Source of the DNA: Vibrio sp. ED004
Lineage (GTDB): Bacteria; Pseudomonadota; Gammaproteobacteria; Enterobacterales; Vibrionaceae
DNA length: 64,000 nucleotides
Assembly (NCBI RefSeq): GCF_023206395.1
Contig: NZ_CP066150.1
Span: 1,364,001-1,428,000, forward strand
Direction: 5' to 3'
Part shown: positions 44,125 through 53,579 of the stretch, piece by piece
Layout of the letters: every line of letters starts with the position of its first letter
Numbering within the stretch: position 1 is the first letter of the stretch
Notes under the pieces: model-generated
The model's database searches: none
Seen by the model: the letters and a program-made list of their open reading frames with translations, nothing else
What the model was told of the DNA's origin: nothing
Translations under genes and position numbers: made by a program

Positions 44125-46524
44125 ATGCCAGTATTGAAGAAGCTCTATTTTGTACTTTTACCAACTCTAATATTTGTGTTCCTAATAGCAGGAATAGTGA
44201 CGTACAACTTCGCATCAGATCACGCTAAGCACATGTATTTGGACAAGGTGCAATCTGATGTGAACACCGCTTTAGTCGCGGCGGAATACGAGCAGCTCGG
44301 CTTGTCCTTACTGGTTAAAGATCTCGGTTCTTCATTGCAATTTCTCCGCTATATTCAAAACCCAGGCGACTACACGAATCTATCGCTATTGGAAAAACGA
44401 GTACTTCGTGTATTAAGCCAGAATCACGTAAATCAATTCGGACAACGCAATGTCTATATTGTGGATCCTAAGTTCAAATTGACACTCTCCACTCTCAGAG
44501 CCGATCCTTTCGAGGGGCTAAAAATCCCTGATAAGGTTTACGAAAGAGTCTTCGACATATACACCTCGTTAATCAGCAAGAATGAACTATCCTACGATGG
44601 CTTCTCTTATATCTCGGTCAGTGGCGAGCTCAGATATGCGTATGTTGCTGCAATTGACCCTTACCTCCTCCCTCAAGACAAACGTGCAACCAACAGTTTA
44701 AATCGCTACATCTTGATTGCAGACGGACCTCTGATACAACTCTCTAGCCTGCTTATCAAATACAATGACGATGACAATATTCAGTTTCTAATCGAGCCAT
44801 CCTCAGACGCTGCCAACATTGAAAATACCCAGTTTGTTATTAAATCAATAGAACAAACCCCAGAGAGTATCAATGTACAGTTGACTAGCCGACACCTCAT
44901 TGCTCAAGTGAACATTCGAGAGCAAAAATTCAATTACGAGAAAGCCATCATCGCTAAACAAACCTTTCTCGTTTGCTTTGGTACTCTGTTTACTATCATG
45001 TTGATTGTGCACTTAGTGGTTCGCTACCAACTTGTGCGCCCACTCAAAGATCTGTTACATGAGATATCAATCGGTGGGCTCAAGCTTAGATACTTCAAAC
45101 GTTCATCAGGACAGAGTGAAATTGATGGATTGAAAAACGCCTACATCGACTCCTTAACAGAGCTGAAATTCGAAGCCGAATTCGACCAACTAACCAAGCT
45201 TGCTAACCGACGCTCTTTCATCAGACACCTCGATGTACGCCTAAAAAGCTCAATGAACCCACAATGCTATGTCGTTTGTTGGGACATCATCGACTTTCGT
45301 AAAATCAACGATCTCTATGGAGCAAAAGTTGGTGATAATGTACTGATAAGCTTAGCTAAAGCACTGAAAGAAACGCTACAAAACCAGCAAGTATCTTTGG
45401 GCTTTAGTTGCAGTGATTACTCTTTAGCTAGACTAGGAGGAAACCAGTTTATCGCGATTTTAGAGACGGATAAGCATCAACTGATAAACGAGGAAATTGA
45501 GAACATCAACAATACGCTGACGGGTACTACCTTCCTTGACTACTATGGGTTCCGACTATCGCTCGCAACAGGCGTTTTGCCGCTCGACACACCTAAGTTC
45601 GAAAATATTTGGCACCGATGCATAGATGAAATGTTGGCTAACGCGAAGTCTCATAGCGATGGGGAAAGTCGCATTGTTTACGGTGAAGAGTTGTTACATA
45701 CCTTGAAGCGCCATGACGTTGTAGAGAAAAGACTCTTAGAGTGCTGCGAAAGTGACAACTTTGAACTTCGCTTTATGCCTATTTTTAACGCCAAGACACT
45801 TCAGATAGATGGCGCAGAGTGCCTGATTCGTTGCCCAGCTTTATTTGATATCGATGCTGGACCTGAAGAATTTATCCCAGTTGCTGAAAAGAGTAACCTT
45901 ATTGCTAGGCTCGACATGTGGGTCATTAGCACCGCTATCAAAAGCTATAAAGAGCTTTCAGAACTTCATAACTACAAGGGCACTCTGTCGATTAATATTT
46001 CGGCGATGGAGCTCTACAACCGTAATTTTTCCGACAACATCCGTAAAGTACTCGAACGTTATCAAGTACCACCTGGCAATATTATTATAGAGATTACCGA
46101 GACCAGTTACGTGAAAAGCACCAAGCTTACGGTGCAAACTATCGAGAGCCTCAGAAGCTTAGGTTTAAAGGTCTCCCTTGACGATTTTGGTACCGGCTAC
46201 ACAGCGTTTAACCAACTTCTCCACTACCCTGTGGATGAGCTCAAAATTGATAAGAGCTTTATCGATAATATGGTAGACGACAAGGCCGACCGCAAGATGG
46301 TCGAATCTATGGTTAACTTAGGCCACTCTTGTGACACGTTAGTCGTCGGAGAAGGTGTTGAGTCTATAGAACAGTATCATTACCTCAGAAAAGCCAACTG
46401 TGACCTAATACAAGGCTACTTCTTCAGTCAGCCACTCACTTATCTGGAATTCATCGACTTTGTTCTAAACCATAACCCTCAAGCGATTTTGAATCCGAAA
46501 TCCGTTACCAGATCGAGTGCTTAA
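44125..46524 (+). CDS. mbaA: MbaA-like GGDEF/EAL membrane protein
   Basis: 799 residues. TM1 about 8-28, periplasmic region to about 280, TM2 about 283-302, then GGDEF (about 350-505) and EAL (about 530-790) domains. The GGDEF signature reads GGNQF (438-442), so synthesis is unlikely, although FDQLTKLANRRSF is present. The EAL part reads ECL (565-567), keeping the Glu but not the Leu order of EVL/EAL, and has DDFGTGY (686-692) and EGVES, so phosphodiesterase activity is plausible. Directly follows the nspS-like gene. It should translate polyamine level into c-di-GMP level, as V. cholerae MbaA does. Confidence 0.85.
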   Translation: MPVLKKLYFVLLPTLIFVFLIAGIVTYNFASDHAKHMYLDKVQSDVNTALVAAEYEQLGLSLLVKDLGSSLQFLRYIQNPGDYTNLSLLEKRVLRVLSQNHVNQFGQRNVYIVDPKFKLTLSTLRADPFEGLKIPDKVYERVFDIYTSLISKNELSYDGFSYISVSGELRYAYVAAIDPYLLPQDKRATNSLNRYILIADGPLIQLSSLLIKYNDDDNIQFLIEPSSDAANIENTQFVIKSIEQTPESINVQLTSRHLIAQVNIREQKFNYEKAIIAKQTFLVCFGTLFTIMLIVHLVVRYQLVRPLKDLLHEISIGGLKLRYFKRSSGQSEIDGLKNAYIDSLTELKFEAEFDQLTKLANRRSFIRHLDVRLKSSMNPQCYVVCWDIIDFRKINDLYGAKVGDNVLISLAKALKETLQNQQVSLGFSCSDYSLARLGGNQFIAILETDKHQLINEEIENINNTLTGTTFLDYYGFRLSLATGVLPLDTPKFENIWHRCIDEMLANAKSHSDGESRIVYGEELLHTLKRHDVVEKRLLECCESDNFELRFMPIFNAKTLQIDGAECLIRCPALFDIDAGPEEFIPVAEKSNLIARLDMWVISTAIKSYKELSELHNYKGTLSINISAMELYNRNFSDNIRKVLERYQVPPGNIIIEITETSYVKSTKLTVQTIESLRSLGLKVSLDDFGTGYTAFNQLLHYPVDELKIDKSFIDNMVDDKADRKMVESMVNLGHSCDTLVVGEGVESIEQYHYLRKANCDLIQGYFFSQPLTYLEFIDFVLNHNPQAILNPKSVTRSSA

Positions 46525-46784
46525 AACGAGTCGTTGCACGGAATCATGATTATTAGTCATAAGTAAGCAACCTTTCATGATAGACAATAGCCTCTCCCAG
46601 CCTTTAACCCTGCTAAAACGCTCAAAGCCACCTCCACAGCCTTAATCAGTATCTGAGCTCTACGTGGGTTCAGCATTGAATAGGAGGCAAACAAAGGATG
46701 GGAAAAACCATGTTAATGAATAGGAAGAATGGTGAGCAGAAAGCAATTAAACGTAACGTTCTGACTTTGGGCTAATGCGGGAGA

Positions 46785-47810
46785 TTAGCTCTGCATTGTC
46801 GTTAATAGCTCCATCATATCTTTAGAGCTGATATTCTTCTTATGCCTGACTACAGCGTCAATCATCAATTCTAAATTGCCCGCAGAGATATAATCCTTAA
46901 GCACGTCATTGAATTTTTTCTGTATCTCATCACTTGTGTACAATTGCTCAGGAATGAAGAATAGAAACTGGCTGCCACTACTACGAAACGAGATCGTACT
47001 TTCCGGTACCTTTGCCGTCAGGGACTTAGCCGCTGAACTCACCACCAAGTCTCCATATTCAAGTCCATACTTTTGGTTTATCTCATTGAGGTTTCTAATT
47101 CGTACAAAGTAGAGGTCGAAATTACCGTTTGTTGGATAGCTGTTCTTAACAAACTGCATGAGCGAGACTCGATTGCGAAAGCCAGTAATGAAGTCTGTAG
47201 AATGAAGTTTTCGTTTGATGGCAAAGTCGAGATAGAAAATGATGCCTGTCATCAACAAAACCAACACAAGAAAGACACTGCTGATTTGATGAACAACAAC
47301 AAATTTGCCTACCATGGACGTATTTTCTTCGATAACTGGGCTTTGTAATCGAAACTTTTCGTTAATAAATTCGACCAGCGTGGTATAGCAAATATCGACT
47401 TTCTTCTGCAGCGATTCTTTTGGTAATTGCCCTGTACTGACCAACTTGATTGATGATTCTAACGACTTAAACTTTTCAAACTCTGCGGTAAAGTACGGTT
47501 TAAAGTTTGCTGAGCGAATAAAATTGGACGATTCAGTGCTGTTGATCAGGATATCAAAACGACTCCATGTAATGTCATAAGCCAACCAAAGTTCATCATA
47601 ATCGATCGTCTTTGCGTGGCTAACCATCAAGAAGTTTGCATACTCTTTGACGAGTTGAAAAACAAACCAAGTGGCCTCATTTTGGCGGTTAGAAAAGCTC
47701 TTGTTGATGTCATTAATTCGAGTGACACTGTAGATATTGACGGATAGAACAACCACGGCCAAAGACAAAACAACGACTTTGATTGCGGCCATAGACAACA
47801 GCTTCTTCAT
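46785..47810 (-). CDS. Membrane protein with degenerate GGDEF domain
   Basis: 341 residues. TM1 about 7-26, a periplasmic helical domain of about 145 residues, TM2 about 176-196, and a cytoplasmic GGDEF-like domain (STDFITGFRNRVSLMQFV). Its active motif reads SGSQF (about 277-281) instead of GGDEF and the Mg-binding Asp is lost. It is not a cyclase and may bind GTP or c-di-GMP or act as a regulator. Its partner gene starts 9 bp upstream on the same strand, a molybdopterin-oxidoreductase-fold periplasmic protein. The pair resembles the PruR/DcpA plan. Confidence 0.75.
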   Translation of the reverse strand: MKKLLSMAAIKVVVLSLAVVVLSVNIYSVTRINDINKSFSNRQNEATWFVFQLVKEYANFLMVSHAKTIDYDELWLAYDITWSRFDILINSTESSNFIRSANFKPYFTAEFEKFKSLESSIKLVSTGQLPKESLQKKVDICYTTLVEFINEKFRLQSPVIEENTSMVGKFVVVHQISSVFLVLVLLMTGIIFYLDFAIKRKLHSTDFITGFRNRVSLMQFVKNSYPTNGNFDLYFVRIRNLNEINQKYGLEYGDLVVSSAAKSLTAKVPESTISFRSSGSQFLFFIPEQLYTSDEIQKKFNDVLKDYISAGNLELMIDAVVRHKKNISSKDMMELLTTMQS

Positions 47811-47819
47811 AATTAGCCT

Positions 47820-48275
47820 CTACAGATGAATATCACGAATCTGCCAAATCATCTTGGCATGGAAATCAGGGGTGTTGGTCTCAGGGTTCGCAGAGATTGG
47901 ATATATCAACCAATAAGGGCCTTTCTCTCTCACAGACATAAACTCACCATTCTTTTTGATCGCAATGATTGGTTGATAGGTATCGAAATCTTCTTTAGGC
48001 ACGGCAATTTTATAGTCATTCAATGCCACGAAAGTAACTTGCGGTGATATGGGTAAATCCATATCTTCAAGCACCGCTTGTAACGTCACACCACTATATA
48101 CGGTCAGACCCTCAACCCATGGCAAGGTGGTGGTAATTTCTGTCTGAGGAAGTGTTAGGAGTTGTTCTCTACTTAATGCATGCTTTTTACCGGAGTGGTC
48201 GAACACAGTTAACTCTGACGCTGCAAAAATCGAAAACGAGCAAAACCAGAGTACAAACAGGGATACAGTTCTCAT
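47820..48275 (-). CDS. Periplasmic SUOX-fold protein, PruR-like
   Basis: 151 residues from MRTVSLF (GGAG 6 bases upstream), signal peptide to about 21. The fold is that of the oxidoreductase molybdopterin-binding domain: SGVTLQAVLEDM, VTFVALNDYKIAVPKEDF, SVREKGPYWLIYPI. It lacks the cysteine that would bind molybdenum; the mature chain has no Cys at all. Agrobacterium PruR, a pterin-binding protein of this fold, controls a partner GGDEF/EAL protein (DcpA) in the membrane. The gene next door here fits that role. The pterin ligand is inference only. Confidence 0.65.
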   Translation of the reverse strand: MRTVSLFVLWFCSFSIFAASELTVFDHSGKKHALSREQLLTLPQTEITTTLPWVEGLTVYSGVTLQAVLEDMDLPISPQVTFVALNDYKIAVPKEDFDTYQPIIAIKKNGEFMSVREKGPYWLIYPISANPETNTPDFHAKMIWQIRDIHL

Positions 48276-48732
48276 TCTAAACTCCATTTAAAAAGGTCAC
48301 TAATTTGAGTCTAGTCTAAAATGACCATTTAACTTGTATCGATACCACTCGGATTGAAAGGTATCGCTTTGTGCCAAGCCCCAAGCATCCAATCAGTCTC
48401 ATCAGGTTATCTTTCCTTTCGTTCTTCGACCGCCACAATTGTTCAATAGTCCTGCCCGCCTGAACATTACCTCTCGACCGTCTCGCGATAAAAACATGTA
48501 TTTTGAACGTTAGAAGTAATCCAATAACCCCCATGAATACGTATCAAACAACAAAATTAACAATAAATATGAGTAAGTAAGTAGCGAGAATGCTGGTTGC
48601 TGCATAACCTTTAATCGAACGTAGGCAGCTTTAAGAGACTTAATAACGGGTTCCAGTCGTTTCTACTTCACCAGTTGATCTCGTGCGTTGATCTTAAAAA
48701 GCTTACTCATTTCATAATCAAGGGAATCGAGA
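48276..48732. other. Intergenic region with no gene seen
   Basis: 457 bp. A 72-codon minus-strand frame (48316-48534) is likely spurious. The region must hold divergent promoters for the PruR-like pair and for the cytochrome oxidase operon. No clear repeat or hairpin was found. Confidence 0.45.
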
Positions 48733-49119
48733 ATGAGTTTGAATATAAAAAAATTTAACCCCATGGCGACACTTTCTACCGTAGTAATGACGTTGGTCAT
48801 GTTTCCTGTTTCTGCTGAAGTTAACAAAGAGCAATTCGAATTGGGTAAGCAGAAAGCAAAGGTATGTATGACTTGTCATGGCGTTGATGGTATCTCAACA
48901 CAAGACCCCTACCCGAACCTTCGCGGCCAAAAAGTGGGATACCTGATCTCTTCACTGAAAGATTATCAGACACGCGAAAGAACCAGTGGCTTAGCGATTC
49001 TCATGCAGCAACAAGCCGACACGCTTTCAGACCAAGATATCCGTGATATTTCCTATTTCTATTCAATGCTGGGTAATGATTCAAGCTCGCTCGGCGATTC
49101 AAACGAAGTCAACGAATAA
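48733..49119 (+). CDS. Periplasmic class I cytochrome c
   Basis: 128 residues. Signal peptide to about residue 29 (MFPVSAE) and one haem site CMTCH (about 46-50). Helix PNLRGQKVGYLISSLKDYQTRERTS supplies the distal part of the haem pocket and the end is YFYSMLGND. It resembles cytochromes c4/c5-like single-haem donors. It lies 43 bp ahead of the cbb3 oxidase operon and is likely its donor or part of the chain. Confidence 0.87.
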   Translation: MSLNIKKFNPMATLSTVVMTLVMFPVSAEVNKEQFELGKQKAKVCMTCHGVDGISTQDPYPNLRGQKVGYLISSLKDYQTRERTSGLAILMQQQADTLSDQDIRDISYFYSMLGNDSSSLGDSNEVNE

Positions 49120-49162
49120 AATTAAGTCAGCAGTTCAAAACCTCTAGGCAAGGAGCCTTGTT

Positions 49163-50587
49163 ATGGAACAAGTGACAACGCAATACAGCATTAAGGTCGT
49201 GAAGTACTTTATCGTCGCATCCTTAGTGTGGGCGATTGTAGGTATGATCATCGGCGTGATTCTCGCCGCGCAATTATATTGGCCAGTATTAAACTTCGAT
49301 TCCCAATATTTCCAATTTGGTCGACTGCGCCCGCTACATACCTCTGGTGTGATATACGGCTTCGTCGTGAATATTTTAATGGGTACTTCTTTGTACATTG
49401 CCCAACGAACGGGCCATTGTGACCTGTTCAACAAAAGCCTTTCATGGATGGTATTTTGGGGCTGGCAACTCATCTTGTTACTTGCAGTCATTTCTCTACC
49501 CGCAGGCCACACCACCTCAAAAGAGTATGCAGAGCTTGAATGGCCAATCGACTTAATGATTGTACTGGTTTGGGTGCTTTATGCAGTGTTGTTCTTTGGC
49601 ACGCTTGCTAAGCGGAAGGTCAGCCATATCTTCGTGGCAAACTGGTTCTTTGCTGCTTTCATCATCGTCGTTGCCATGATTTTCATCGTCAATAACCTCG
49701 CGATACCAGTGTTAGCGATGAAGTCTTACTCTGTGTTTGCAGGGGCTCAAGATGCGATTGTTCAATGGTGGTGGGGACACAATGCTGTAGGCTTCTTGCT
49801 GACCGCTGGCGTGATTGGTATGAACTACTATTTCATACCCAAAGCGGCAGATCGACCTATCTATTCGTACCGCTTGTCTGTGATCCACTTTTGGGGCTTA
49901 GTCGGCTTCTACACTTGGGCCGGAACGCACCATTTGGTTTATTCTTCGGTTCCTATCTGGATTCAAAATATCGGCATCGTAATGTCATTGATCCTTTGGC
50001 TCCCTTCTTGGGCCGGTGCGTTCAATAGTGCAATGACCCTCTTACAAAACAAAGAAAAGCTGAAGTCCGACTACATTCTTTTATTCTTTTTCTCAGCAAT
50101 TCTTTACTACTGCTTGGCGACGTTCGAAGGTCCACTACTCGCTATTCGCTGGTTCAACATGGTGGCACATAACACCGAATGGATCATAGGGCACGTACAT
50201 TCCGCGGCTCTCGGATGGGTCGGAATGTCAGGGATAGCGGTTTTTTACTATTTCATTCCACGCTTATCGGGCCAAACCGATCTGTGGTCACGAAGACTGA
50301 TTAAATGGCACTTTTGGCTCGCTCATGCAGGTGTCGCCATTTATGCGATAGCACTTTGGATAGCAGGGATCGGTGAAGGTTATATGTGGCTCGCTCAAAA
50401 TGAAAATGGCGAACTGATTTACAGTTTTGTAGAAGCTATGGACTTTAAAGCACCTTGGCTATTCATGCGTTTCTTTGGTGGTGCGCTGTTTGTACTTGGA
50501 TTGTTCTTAATGGCATTCAACTTGTACAAAACGGTTCGTATGCCAGTAGTACACGACGCTAAACACACCGTTAATGAGGGAGCTTAA
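49163..50587 (+). CDS. ccoN: cbb3-type cytochrome c oxidase subunit I (CcoN)
   Basis: 474 residues with about 12 membrane helices. The haem and copper histidines are in place: RLRPLHTSGVIYGF, WWWGHNAVGFLLTAG (CuB/Tyr-type region), VGFYTWAGTHHLVYSSVP and RWFNMVAHNTEWIIGHVHSAALGW. This is the catalytic subunit that reduces oxygen and pumps protons. It is shorter or divergent at the N-terminus compared with the main Vibrio CcoN. GCTTAA-GGAGCC-like leader AAGGAGCCTTGTT precedes the ATG. Confidence 0.9.
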   Translation: MEQVTTQYSIKVVKYFIVASLVWAIVGMIIGVILAAQLYWPVLNFDSQYFQFGRLRPLHTSGVIYGFVVNILMGTSLYIAQRTGHCDLFNKSLSWMVFWGWQLILLLAVISLPAGHTTSKEYAELEWPIDLMIVLVWVLYAVLFFGTLAKRKVSHIFVANWFFAAFIIVVAMIFIVNNLAIPVLAMKSYSVFAGAQDAIVQWWWGHNAVGFLLTAGVIGMNYYFIPKAADRPIYSYRLSVIHFWGLVGFYTWAGTHHLVYSSVPIWIQNIGIVMSLILWLPSWAGAFNSAMTLLQNKEKLKSDYILLFFFSAILYYCLATFEGPLLAIRWFNMVAHNTEWIIGHVHSAALGWVGMSGIAVFYYFIPRLSGQTDLWSRRLIKWHFWLAHAGVAIYAIALWIAGIGEGYMWLAQNENGELIYSFVEAMDFKAPWLFMRFFGGALFVLGLFLMAFNLYKTVRMPVVHDAKHTVNEGA

Positions 50588-51202
50588 ATGATGAGTAAAG
50601 ACTTTACACATTCAATCGTCATTTTAATTTTGACCACCGTTGTCGTCGCCTCCTTCTCTTTGTTAGTTTGGGTAGTGCCAAGCATTGTCCGTGGGGATGA
50701 TATTGCCGAAGGCAGCTTAGCGATGCCGCTCACACCGATTGAGCTAGCAGGGCGAGACATCTACATCAGTGAAGGTTGCCATGTTTGCCACACACAAATG
50801 GTTCGCCCTCTAGAGCCAGAAGTGAAACGTAATGGTCGTCCGAATAAAGAAGCGGATGATATCTATGAGTTTCCTAACTTGTGGGGTTCAAAACGTACCG
50901 GGCCAGACTTAACCAATTTAGGTAGAAAGTACTCTGACCAATGGCATGTTATCCACCTAATCAACCCTCGACAAGTTGTACCGACATCTATCATGCCCTC
51001 TTACCCTTGGCTATTTGAGCAGACTCTGACTGGCGATGATATTAGCGCCAAAATGGAAGTATTACGTACCTTAGGTGTGCCTTATACCGATCAAGAAATT
51101 GGTGACGCCCGATTGCAAGTAAGAGGCAAAACCAAAGGTGAAGCGCTGATTCGCTATTTACAAAGCCTGGGTAAAGATACGTCACAGGAGGTATCACAAT
51201 GA
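50588..51202 (+). CDS. ccoO: cbb3-type oxidase monohaem subunit II (CcoO)
   Basis: 204 residues, one TM helix (about 10-31), then one haem site CHVCH (C64-H68) in ISEGCHVCHTQMVRPLEPEV and GSKRTGPDLTNLGRKYSDQWHVIHLINPRQVVPTSIMPSYPW, the standard CcoO pattern. Starts one base after the ccoN stop and overlaps the next gene by 4 bp. No ccoQ gene lies between. Confidence 0.92.
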   Translation: MMSKDFTHSIVILILTTVVVASFSLLVWVVPSIVRGDDIAEGSLAMPLTPIELAGRDIYISEGCHVCHTQMVRPLEPEVKRNGRPNKEADDIYEFPNLWGSKRTGPDLTNLGRKYSDQWHVIHLINPRQVVPTSIMPSYPWLFEQTLTGDDISAKMEVLRTLGVPYTDQEIGDARLQVRGKTKGEALIRYLQSLGKDTSQEVSQ

Positions 51203-53355
51203 GCACATTCTGGAATCTATGGGCGGTACTCTTAACCTTAATATTCTTTGTTTTGATGGTGTCTGTTGTCGTTAAATACTGGCGTAGCAATCACAAGGCC
51301 GATCACGACCACACCATTGGCACCTTTGATGGGATTGAAGAGAAAGATGCGCCTCCACCTAAGCTGTTATTTGTAAGCTATGCGGTCGCATTTCTTTTAT
51401 CTGCAGGCTATTTGGTGCTCTACCCCGGGCTTGGTGAATGGGAAGGCTTGGTCGATTGGGAGCAGAGCGATGATAAGCTCAGTTCACCATCCACCACTCT
51501 CAATGAGCAATTTGCTCAAACCAGTGAAACCACGTTAGAGGGGTTGGCTGCTATTCCTGAGATCGTTAACAGCGGTCAAATCCTTTTCCAAACTCACTGT
51601 GCAGCGTGTCACCGAGACAATGCACAAGGCCAGAAGCACTTCCCTAATCTTATCGACCAAGACTGGTTATACGGCGGCAGTGATGAAGCTGTGATCCATT
51701 CCATTGCCAAAGGGCGAAACGGTGCGATGCCGGGTTGGAGCGAAATCATGCGTCCGGATGAAGTCGCGAAAGTTTCTTACTATTTAGCGTCTCTTAACCA
51801 GCGTCATACCGATGTGCCTGAAGTCAAGGTTGAACTCGGTAAGACCTTATTCGTTAAATATTGTTCGTCTTGTCACGCCGATGGTACGGTCGCCAACACA
51901 GCGATCGGAGTACCCGACCTTTCCGATGATACTTGGCTCCATGGAGGGAGTATTGAAGAGATTCAACACACCATCAACTATGGGTTGAACAATCTTATGC
52001 CCGCATTTGATAGTCAACTGACCGAAAACGAAATACTCGCACTCGGCGCCTACATTCGATATGCAGGAGAAGTTGAACAGCAAAAACTGGCCAGCCTGAA
52101 AGCGGAGTCTGTTGAACGCGGAGAATACTTAGCGCATGCCGGTGACTGTGTGGCTTGTCACAGTGCAGAAGGTGGTGAACCCTTTGCTGGCGGCTTACCG
52201 TTCGTGACCCCTTTCGGCACCGTGTATTCAACCAATATTACGCCTCATACTACCGAAGGTATCGGGACCTATGACTTTGATGATTTCAGAGCTGCGCTAG
52301 TCGATGGTAAAGGTAAGAACGGTTACTTGTACCCTGCAATGCCCTACACCTCTTATCAATATCTGACTGACCAAGACATGGTCGACTTGTGGGAATACAT
52401 GCAGTCGATTACTGCAGTCCCTCGTCGTAACGACGACAACAGCATGATGTTCCCATCGAACATTCGTCTAGGGCTGCTTGGTTGGAATGTTGTGTTCATG
52501 GACACCGACCCAGTCGATTATCAAGTACCTGAGGAACTCACCGACAAGGTCGATAACGTTGAGAAGTGGCAACAGGGTAAATACTGGGTTGCAGGTCTTG
52601 GTCACTGTTCTGAGTGCCACACACCGCGAAATATCGCCCAAGCTCTGATACCAGAACGTATATTCCAAGGTAACTTAATTGATGGTTGGAATGCGCCTGA
52701 TATCACAGCCAATGAGCTGTATATCGATGGTTGGGATGAGGCAACACTCACCGACTTCTTACACACAGGTCACTCAGACAAAGGCACCGCTTTTGCAGGG
52801 ATGGCAGACGTAGTGAAAAACAGTCTGAGTTTGATGACCCGCGAAGATATCGAGTCGATGTCCTACTACTTGTTAAGCGGTGATATCAACAACACCATCA
52901 GCAGTGACGCTGTGCCGTTGCAGCCTAAAGGGTTTGATGAAGAGTCTTACGCAGCTGAAATCTACACCACTTATCGCCAAACGTGTGGAGCCTGTCATGG
53001 AGACGACGGTAAAGGTCGCGACCCTATCGCTCCTACTTTGTTGAATAATGGCATCATCATGCACAGTGACCCATTCAACACCATAGCAGTAACGGTGCGC
53101 GGCCTACAACCCACCTATCTAGACAAAGACAGAAACTTCATGCCAATGGCAAGCTTTGAAGATGTCCTATCGGATCAGAGACTGGCTCAGCTGATTACCT
53201 TCGTGCGATTGCACCTTGGAGACAGGCAAGAACCAGTAACCGCAGAGCATGTTCGTGAAGTAAGAGAAACACTTGAAGCAGCAGGTTACGCAGGTGGCTT
53301 ACACACCACACCGGATATGTATGACCGCAGAGATAACACCATCAACATCCGATAA
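51199..53355 (+). CDS. ccoP: CcoP-like subunit fused to a triheme alcohol-dehydrogenase-type cytochrome
   Basis: 718 residues, more than twice the usual CcoP length of about 300. Two TM helices (about 8-26 and 53-73) and a diheme CcoP part with CAACH (C134) and CSSCH (C222). A linker of about 60 residues leads to a second module with CVACH (C317), CSECH (C470) and CGACH (C596), containing AGGLPFVTPFGTVYSTNITPH, WPDxx-like YTSYQYLTDQDM and APTLLNNGIIMHSDPFNTIAVTV. That module matches the three-haem cytochrome subunit of periplasmic alcohol/sugar dehydrogenases. One chain would thus link a dehydrogenase's electrons to the oxidase. Starts 4 bp inside ccoO. No dehydrogenase flavo- or quinoprotein gene is in the operon. 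Confidence 0.88.
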   Translation: MSTFWNLWAVLLTLIFFVLMVSVVVKYWRSNHKADHDHTIGTFDGIEEKDAPPPKLLFVSYAVAFLLSAGYLVLYPGLGEWEGLVDWEQSDDKLSSPSTTLNEQFAQTSETTLEGLAAIPEIVNSGQILFQTHCAACHRDNAQGQKHFPNLIDQDWLYGGSDEAVIHSIAKGRNGAMPGWSEIMRPDEVAKVSYYLASLNQRHTDVPEVKVELGKTLFVKYCSSCHADGTVANTAIGVPDLSDDTWLHGGSIEEIQHTINYGLNNLMPAFDSQLTENEILALGAYIRYAGEVEQQKLASLKAESVERGEYLAHAGDCVACHSAEGGEPFAGGLPFVTPFGTVYSTNITPHTTEGIGTYDFDDFRAALVDGKGKNGYLYPAMPYTSYQYLTDQDMVDLWEYMQSITAVPRRNDDNSMMFPSNIRLGLLGWNVVFMDTDPVDYQVPEELTDKVDNVEKWQQGKYWVAGLGHCSECHTPRNIAQALIPERIFQGNLIDGWNAPDITANELYIDGWDEATLTDFLHTGHSDKGTAFAGMADVVKNSLSLMTREDIESMSYYLLSGDINNTISSDAVPLQPKGFDEESYAAEIYTTYRQTCGACHGDDGKGRDPIAPTLLNNGIIMHSDPFNTIAVTVRGLQPTYLDKDRNFMPMASFEDVLSDQRLAQLITFVRLHLGDRQEPVTAEHVREVRETLEAAGYAGGLHTTPDMYDRRDNTINIR

Positions 53356-53391
53356 TAGACATATCATTTAAACAGTGAATTGCAATAAACC

Positions 53392-53420
53392 AAAGGAGGC
53401 CAATGCGCCTCCTTTCCTTT
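53392..53420 (+). terminator. Terminator of the cbb3 operon
   Basis: A perfect 9-bp stem AAAGGAGGC / GCCTCCTTT (53392-53400 and 53407-53415), then T-rich tail. Confidence 0.85.
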
Positions 53421-53579
53421 TTCTACCCTCTTGTACGCAGTGGCGTCATACAACACAATTATAACTAACTGATTACACAATTAAGCAGATCTGCACATAA
53501 TGCGATCAATCTCGCAGAACAAAGATGACACCAAGTGCATAATGTGCAAAATTTTTTCAAAGATGTACGAAGGACAGAT

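Noticed and set aside
46785..47810. Active diguanylate cyclase
   Set aside because: The signature reads SGSQF and the metal-binding acidic residues are gone.
48316..48534. 72-codon minus-strand frame
   Set aside because: Unusual composition with many Arg and no ribosome-binding site; considered chance.
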